The translations under genes were made by a program, and so were the position numbers. Below the pieces are notes generated by a model. The model saw nothing but the letters and a program-made list of their open reading frames with translations. It made no database searches and was not told the origin of the DNA. A stretch of DNA of 22,753 nt, from the IMG/VR virus record IMGVR_UViG_3300043496_000093, positions 1-22,753 of that record. The stretch is one strand, 5' to 3'. Shown one piece after another: positions 20,463 through 22,753 of this stretch; position 1 is the stretch's first letter, and each line of letters opens with the position of its first letter. This stretch comes from a virus.

Positions 20463-20508
20463 CAAAATGTAAAAGTGCTTTACACGGTGGCATTGGCTGT
20501 GTTATAAT
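20458..20508 (+). promoter_or_regulatory. Phage-type promoter with operator, for the 20558 gene
   Basis: TGTAAC 20458, TGTAAA 20468, TTTACA 20479-20484 as the -35, an 18-base spacer, TATAAT 20503-20508. TGTAAA-AGTGC-TTTACA is an exact palindrome with a 5-base centre. TGTAAC includes the stop codon of the helicase gene. Confidence 0.9.
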
Positions 20509-20512
20509 GAAT

Positions 20513-20542
20513 TTCACACCAGGAAATTCTTCAGGGTGTGAA
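20513..20542 (+). other. Leader hairpin with repeated ACCAGGA motif
   Basis: TTCACACC (20513-20520) pairs exactly with GGTGTGAA (20535-20542) around a loop that contains AGGA. A second copy, ACCAGGAGAG, is the ribosome site of ATG 20558. ACCAGGAAA also appears in the primase leader. Two GGA motifs, one in a loop and one over the ribosome site, is the pattern bound by CsrA/RsmA proteins, but this is only a suggestion. Confidence 0.5.
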
Positions 20543-20557
20543 CACCAGGAGAGTTCT

Positions 20558-21340
20558 ATGGATTTGAAGAATATGAGCATGTCAGAACTCATTGCTCGTT
20601 ACAACACAATAGCCCCAAGCAAAGGTGTTGGTCCTCAAACTGAGTTCAAAAACCTAGCGGCTGCCCGTGCCGCAATCACTGATCTGGAGAATAGAAATAT
20701 GGATACCCCGTCCACCAATCCCGCGACACCAGCGGCAACGCCTCCTCTGAGCTTCCAAAAGGTTGCTGGGGGTCCCTCGATTGAACAGCAAATCGCTAAT
20801 GCAGTTGCAAGTGCGGATGCTGGCACTGCGCCAACCGGTACTGCTGATGGTACCAACAAGTACAGCACCGTTGGTAAGCGTGGTCCGAACCAAGGCATTG
20901 GCGAATTCGCCAAAGGGCTTCTGTCTGCCGGTATGCCTACCGCCGATGTTCTGACGAAGGTCCGTGAGCAGTTCCCGACTGCGAAGACCTCGCCTTCGTG
21001 CATCGCCTACTACAAGGCAGCTCTGAAGAATCCGAACCTGGGCAAAAAGAAGGCCGCAGTTGATCCCGCAGCCCTTCGTGCCAAGGCACAGGAACTGATG
21101 AACGCGGCGACGGCAGCTGAGAACGCGGCAGTTGAAGCGGCCAAGCAACAAGCGGCTCAAGCTGCGCAACAAGCAGCTCAAGCCCAGGCAGCGGCACAAC
21201 AAGCGGCTCAACTGGCAGCGGCACAACAAGCGGCTCTGGCAGCTGCGGCGAATGGCGGACAACCCGCTACTCCTGCGACGTCACAGGCGCAACCCGCAAC
21301 GCAACCCGCGGCACAGCCTGTCAACACGGCGGCCATGTAA
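20558..21340 (+). CDS. Third paralog-family protein with Ala/Gln-rich tail
   Basis: 260 residues from ATG 20558 (CAGGAGAG upstream); an ATG at 20507 in the same frame lies in the -10 box and is rejected. Residues 7-45 form a helical domain (MSELIARYNTIAPSK, LAAARAAITDLE). A polar linker follows, then the shared domain at 113-156: GIGEFAKGLLSAGMPTADVL and CIAYYKAALK. The last 75 residues are Ala/Gln/Pro-rich with internal repeats. This is the most diverged of the three paralogs: the AWYK motif is AYYK and the basic end is weaker. It has its own operator-promoter and terminator, as the 5227 gene does. Possible structural or regulatory DNA-binding protein; unproven. Confidence 0.78.
   Translation: MDLKNMSMSELIARYNTIAPSKGVGPQTEFKNLAAARAAITDLENRNMDTPSTNPATPAATPPLSFQKVAGGPSIEQQIANAVASADAGTAPTGTADGTNKYSTVGKRGPNQGIGEFAKGLLSAGMPTADVLTKVREQFPTAKTSPSCIAYYKAALKNPNLGKKKAAVDPAALRAKAQELMNAATAAENAAVEAAKQQAAQAAQQAAQAQAAAQQAAQLAAAQQAALAAAANGGQPATPATSQAQPATQPAAQPVNTAAM
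21187..21236 (+). repeat. 27-bp tandem repeat within the Ala/Gln-rich tail
   Basis: GGCAGCGGCACAACAAGCGG plus CTC (23 bases) at 21187-21209 recurs exactly at 21214-21236, a 27-base period encoding nine residues. A recent in-frame duplication in a low-complexity tail. Confidence 0.75.
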
Positions 21341-21345
21341 AAACC

Positions 21346-21363
21346 GAGGGGCTTCGGCCCCTC
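21346..21363 (+). terminator. Hairpin terminator after the 20558 gene
   Basis: GAGGGGC and GCCCCTC form a 7-bp stem with a very stable TTCG loop, five bases after the stop. The following ACTCCTTTT is only moderately T-rich, so termination may be partial and feed the 21384 genes. Confidence 0.7.
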
Positions 21364-21383
21364 ACTCCTTTTAAGGATCTAAC

Positions 21384-21671
21384 GTGGATCACGCTCAGTA
21401 TATCAAGTTGATCACCCCCGCAATGGAGACGGTGGTCAAGAAACACCAGGATTACGGGGACGACAAGCTCGGCTTGCATTCGTACTTCCCGTATGGCATG
21501 CCATCGTATGTCCAAATGATGCATGTCAAGACGCAACGCCTGGTTGCTCTCACGAAACTGGCCAGGGAACCCAACTACGAGTCCGTGAATGATACGTTGA
21601 TGGACCTCATCAACTACGCGGTCTTTGCACTCGACTACCTCGATAAGGACCCCGATGGACTACGAAGCTAG
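21384..21671 (+). CDS. Nucleotide modification-associated domain protein (Nmad1/DUF1599-like)
   Basis: 95 residues from GTG 21384, with AAGGA upstream. The chain is helical, with KKHQDYGDD, MMHVKTQRLVALTKL and NDTLMDLINYAVFALDYL. This His/Asp/Lys pattern (mHxKxxRl...ES..DtLlDlanYa) is that of DUF1599, called nucleotide modification-associated domain 1 because it occurs beside phage pyrimidine-modifying enzymes. Here it overlaps a ThyA-like gene by 17 bases, in keeping with that. Its exact reaction is not known to me; nucleotide binding is likely. Confidence 0.75.
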   Translation: MDHAQYIKLITPAMETVVKKHQDYGDDKLGLHSYFPYGMPSYVQMMHVKTQRLVALTKLAREPNYESVNDTLMDLINYAVFALDYLDKDPDGLRS

Positions 21672-22476
21672 CTATGACAGCCTGGTTAAAGACGTCATAG
21701 GTAGTGGCCAGGCACGAAACACCAGGAACGGGGCGACTCTAGCCCTCTTTGGTCAAAGTTTGTTCATCGGAGAGCTGGAGTTCGGCGAATTCCCACTCTT
21801 GACCCGACGCCGTATCTATTACAAAGGCGTACTCGGTGAACTCGCAGCCTTCGTTAGGGGGGCGACAGTCATCAGAGACTTCAAAGAGTGGGGCTGTAAC
21901 TACTGGGACCGAAACGCCAAAGCATGGGTTGGTAACCTAGGTCTCATGGTTGAAGACATGGAAGTAGGCCAGATCTATGGTGCTCAGTGGGTCAACTGGG
22001 AAAAGAGCGGTCATAACCAGCTCAAACATGTCATCGCTTCGCTTAAGAACGACCCAGATGGCAGACGGCATGTCCTAACCACTTACTCGCCCACAGCACA
22101 GGCATGTCTCCCCCCGTGTCACTTGTTGACTCAGTTCTACGCCAATAACAATGGTGCCTTGGACTGTCAGGTATACATGCGTTCGGTGGATCTGATCCTA
22201 GGTTTGCCATCGGACGTTGTACTCTATAGCGCCTTATTGATAGCCATGGCTGCAGAAGTAGGGCGTAGACCAGGGACTTTGCAGTTCGTCTTCGGGGATA
22301 CACATGTCTACGTTGACCACATTGATACTTATTTGGAAAGGCAAGCCCGCAACCAGACCTCTAAGCTACCGACCTATGCCTTACTGTTGTCAGGAGTGCT
22401 CGATTTCAAGCCTGATAACATTGAGATCCAGAATTACCAATTTGCTGAGGCCATCCCTTATGAGCTCAATGTTTAA
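21655..22476 (+). CDS. Thymidylate synthase homolog, predicted dCMP (hydroxy)methyltransferase
   Basis: 273 residues from ATG 21655, AAGGAC upstream. ThyA-fold hallmarks: RNTRNGATLALFG phosphate loop, GELAAFVRG (E62), YWD, IYGAQW, DGRRHV (both Arg), catalytic Cys155 in LPPCH, YMRSVDLILGLPSD and FGDTHVYVDH. In true thymidylate synthases the motif reads GLPFN, where Asn (E. coli N177) reads the uracil ring. Here the residue is Asp187. T4 dCMP hydroxymethylase has Asp at this place, and an Asn-to-Asp change in TS is known to favour dCMP. So the substrate is probably dCMP, with product 5-hydroxymethyl- or 5-methyl-dCMP. The neighbour Nmad1 gene agrees. Which C5 group is added cannot be read from sequence. 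Confidence 0.87.
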   Translation: MDYEASYDSLVKDVIGSGQARNTRNGATLALFGQSLFIGELEFGEFPLLTRRRIYYKGVLGELAAFVRGATVIRDFKEWGCNYWDRNAKAWVGNLGLMVEDMEVGQIYGAQWVNWEKSGHNQLKHVIASLKNDPDGRRHVLTTYSPTAQACLPPCHLLTQFYANNNGALDCQVYMRSVDLILGLPSDVVLYSALLIAMAAEVGRRPGTLQFVFGDTHVYVDHIDTYLERQARNQTSKLPTYALLLSGVLDFKPDNIEIQNYQFAEAIPYELNV

Positions 22477-22753
22477 GCAGGTCAGTGACTTTCATGAACG
22501 AGTCCTAGGCCAGAATTTCCCTGACATTCCTACGTTGGTAAGCCCAACGTGGGTTATCGAGCGCACCAGATTCTTACTCGAAGAAGTTGGCGAATTCACG
22601 GACGCGGCAATTAAGGGCGACATGGTAGAAGCAGCCGATGGGCTCGCCGACATCATCTACGTTGCACTAGGTACCGCGTGGCAAATGGGTATACCCATGG
22701 ACAAGATCTTTGAACATGTCCATAACTGCAACATGAAGAAGCAGCGGGGACAA
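22469..22753 (+). CDS. MazG-like nucleotide pyrophosphohydrolase (cut by window end)
   Basis: 95 codons from ATG 22469, which overlaps the previous stop by 8 bases; the frame is still open at the window end. The all-alpha NTP pyrophosphohydrolase motif is visible: RFLLEEVGEF (EExxE), then AADGLADIIYVALGTAWQMG with the E...D pair of the metal site, IPMDKIFEHVHNCNMKK at the end. These enzymes hydrolyse NTPs or dNTPs to monophosphates. Behind a dCMP-type enzyme, removing unmodified dCTP is an attractive role, as T4 uses a dCTPase, but the sequence does not fix the base. Confidence 0.85.
   Translation, partial: MFKQVSDFHERVLGQNFPDIPTLVSPTWVIERTRFLLEEVGEFTDAAIKGDMVEAADGLADIIYVALGTAWQMGIPMDKIFEHVHNCNMKKQRGQ

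Noticed and set aside
20654-21262. 202-codon minus-strand frame opposite the 20558 gene
   Set aside because: Leu/Cys/Arg-rich product arising from Ala/Gln codons on the other strand. No promoter or ribosome site on the minus strand.
1-22753. tRNA, rRNA, integrase or attachment sites
   Set aside because: I saw no cloverleaf with a TTC-arm, no integrase motif and no transposase. Nothing in this window shows lysogeny.

Overview
The window is a segment of a tailed double-stranded DNA bacteriophage genome. It has a portal / large terminase / small-terminase-like cluster reading leftward and a long run of tightly packed early and replication genes reading rightward. Most adjacent genes touch or overlap by 1-8 bases (ATGA, TAATG, TGATG junctions). 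Promoters are of sigma-70 type (TTTAC(A/G) - 17/18 bp - TATAAT), so the host RNA polymerase probably reads them. Gene families and intermediate base composition suggest a proteobacterial host. I cannot name the host or the phage from sequence alone, and the window is open at both ends.

Layout. 1-3884 (minus): portal (cut by the window edge), TerL, a HELTH metallopeptidase-like probable virion protein, and a small-terminase-like protein. 3885-4466: divergent control region with leftward and rightward promoter elements, a GC-rich block, then an AT-rich stretch with TGTAAC hexamers. 4467-5740: two short transcription units, each closed by a hairpin. They carry two of three paralogous small proteins. 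5741-6045: non-coding, with a long inverted repeat, an AC microsatellite and a promoter. 6046-10397: an accessory operon of small zinc-finger, coiled-coil and membrane proteins, a P-loop kinase, an exported DUF1996 protein and an Acb2-type cyclic-nucleotide sponge. 10413-14181: promoter, structured leader, toprim/VirE-like primase-helicase, ATP-dependent DNA ligase and small genes. 14177-16140: promoter, small genes, a putative ssDNA-binding protein, a two-helix membrane protein and a terminator. 16188-20462: replication/recombination genes, namely a DNA polymerase I split into exonuclease and polymerase genes, a RecB/Cas4-like nuclease, a VRR-NUC nuclease and a SNF2-type helicase. 20458-21363: the third paralog under the same promoter type. 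21384-22753: an Nmad1-type protein, a thymidylate-synthase homolog carrying the Asn-to-Asp change typical of dCMP enzymes, and a MazG-like pyrophosphohydrolase cut by the window end.

How it fits together. Five rightward promoters share one compound site, TGTAAC-N4-TGTAAA-N5/6-TTTAC(A/G) with the last element as the -35 box. A degenerate copy faces the leftward genes. This looks like a phage regulon. The three paralogous proteins each lie just downstream of such sites, so they are the obvious candidate regulators. The replication genes supply primer synthesis, unwinding, polymerisation, end processing and ligation. The nucleotide genes at the right end suggest altered cytosine in the phage DNA. 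The Acb2 homolog points to defence against CBASS-type immunity.
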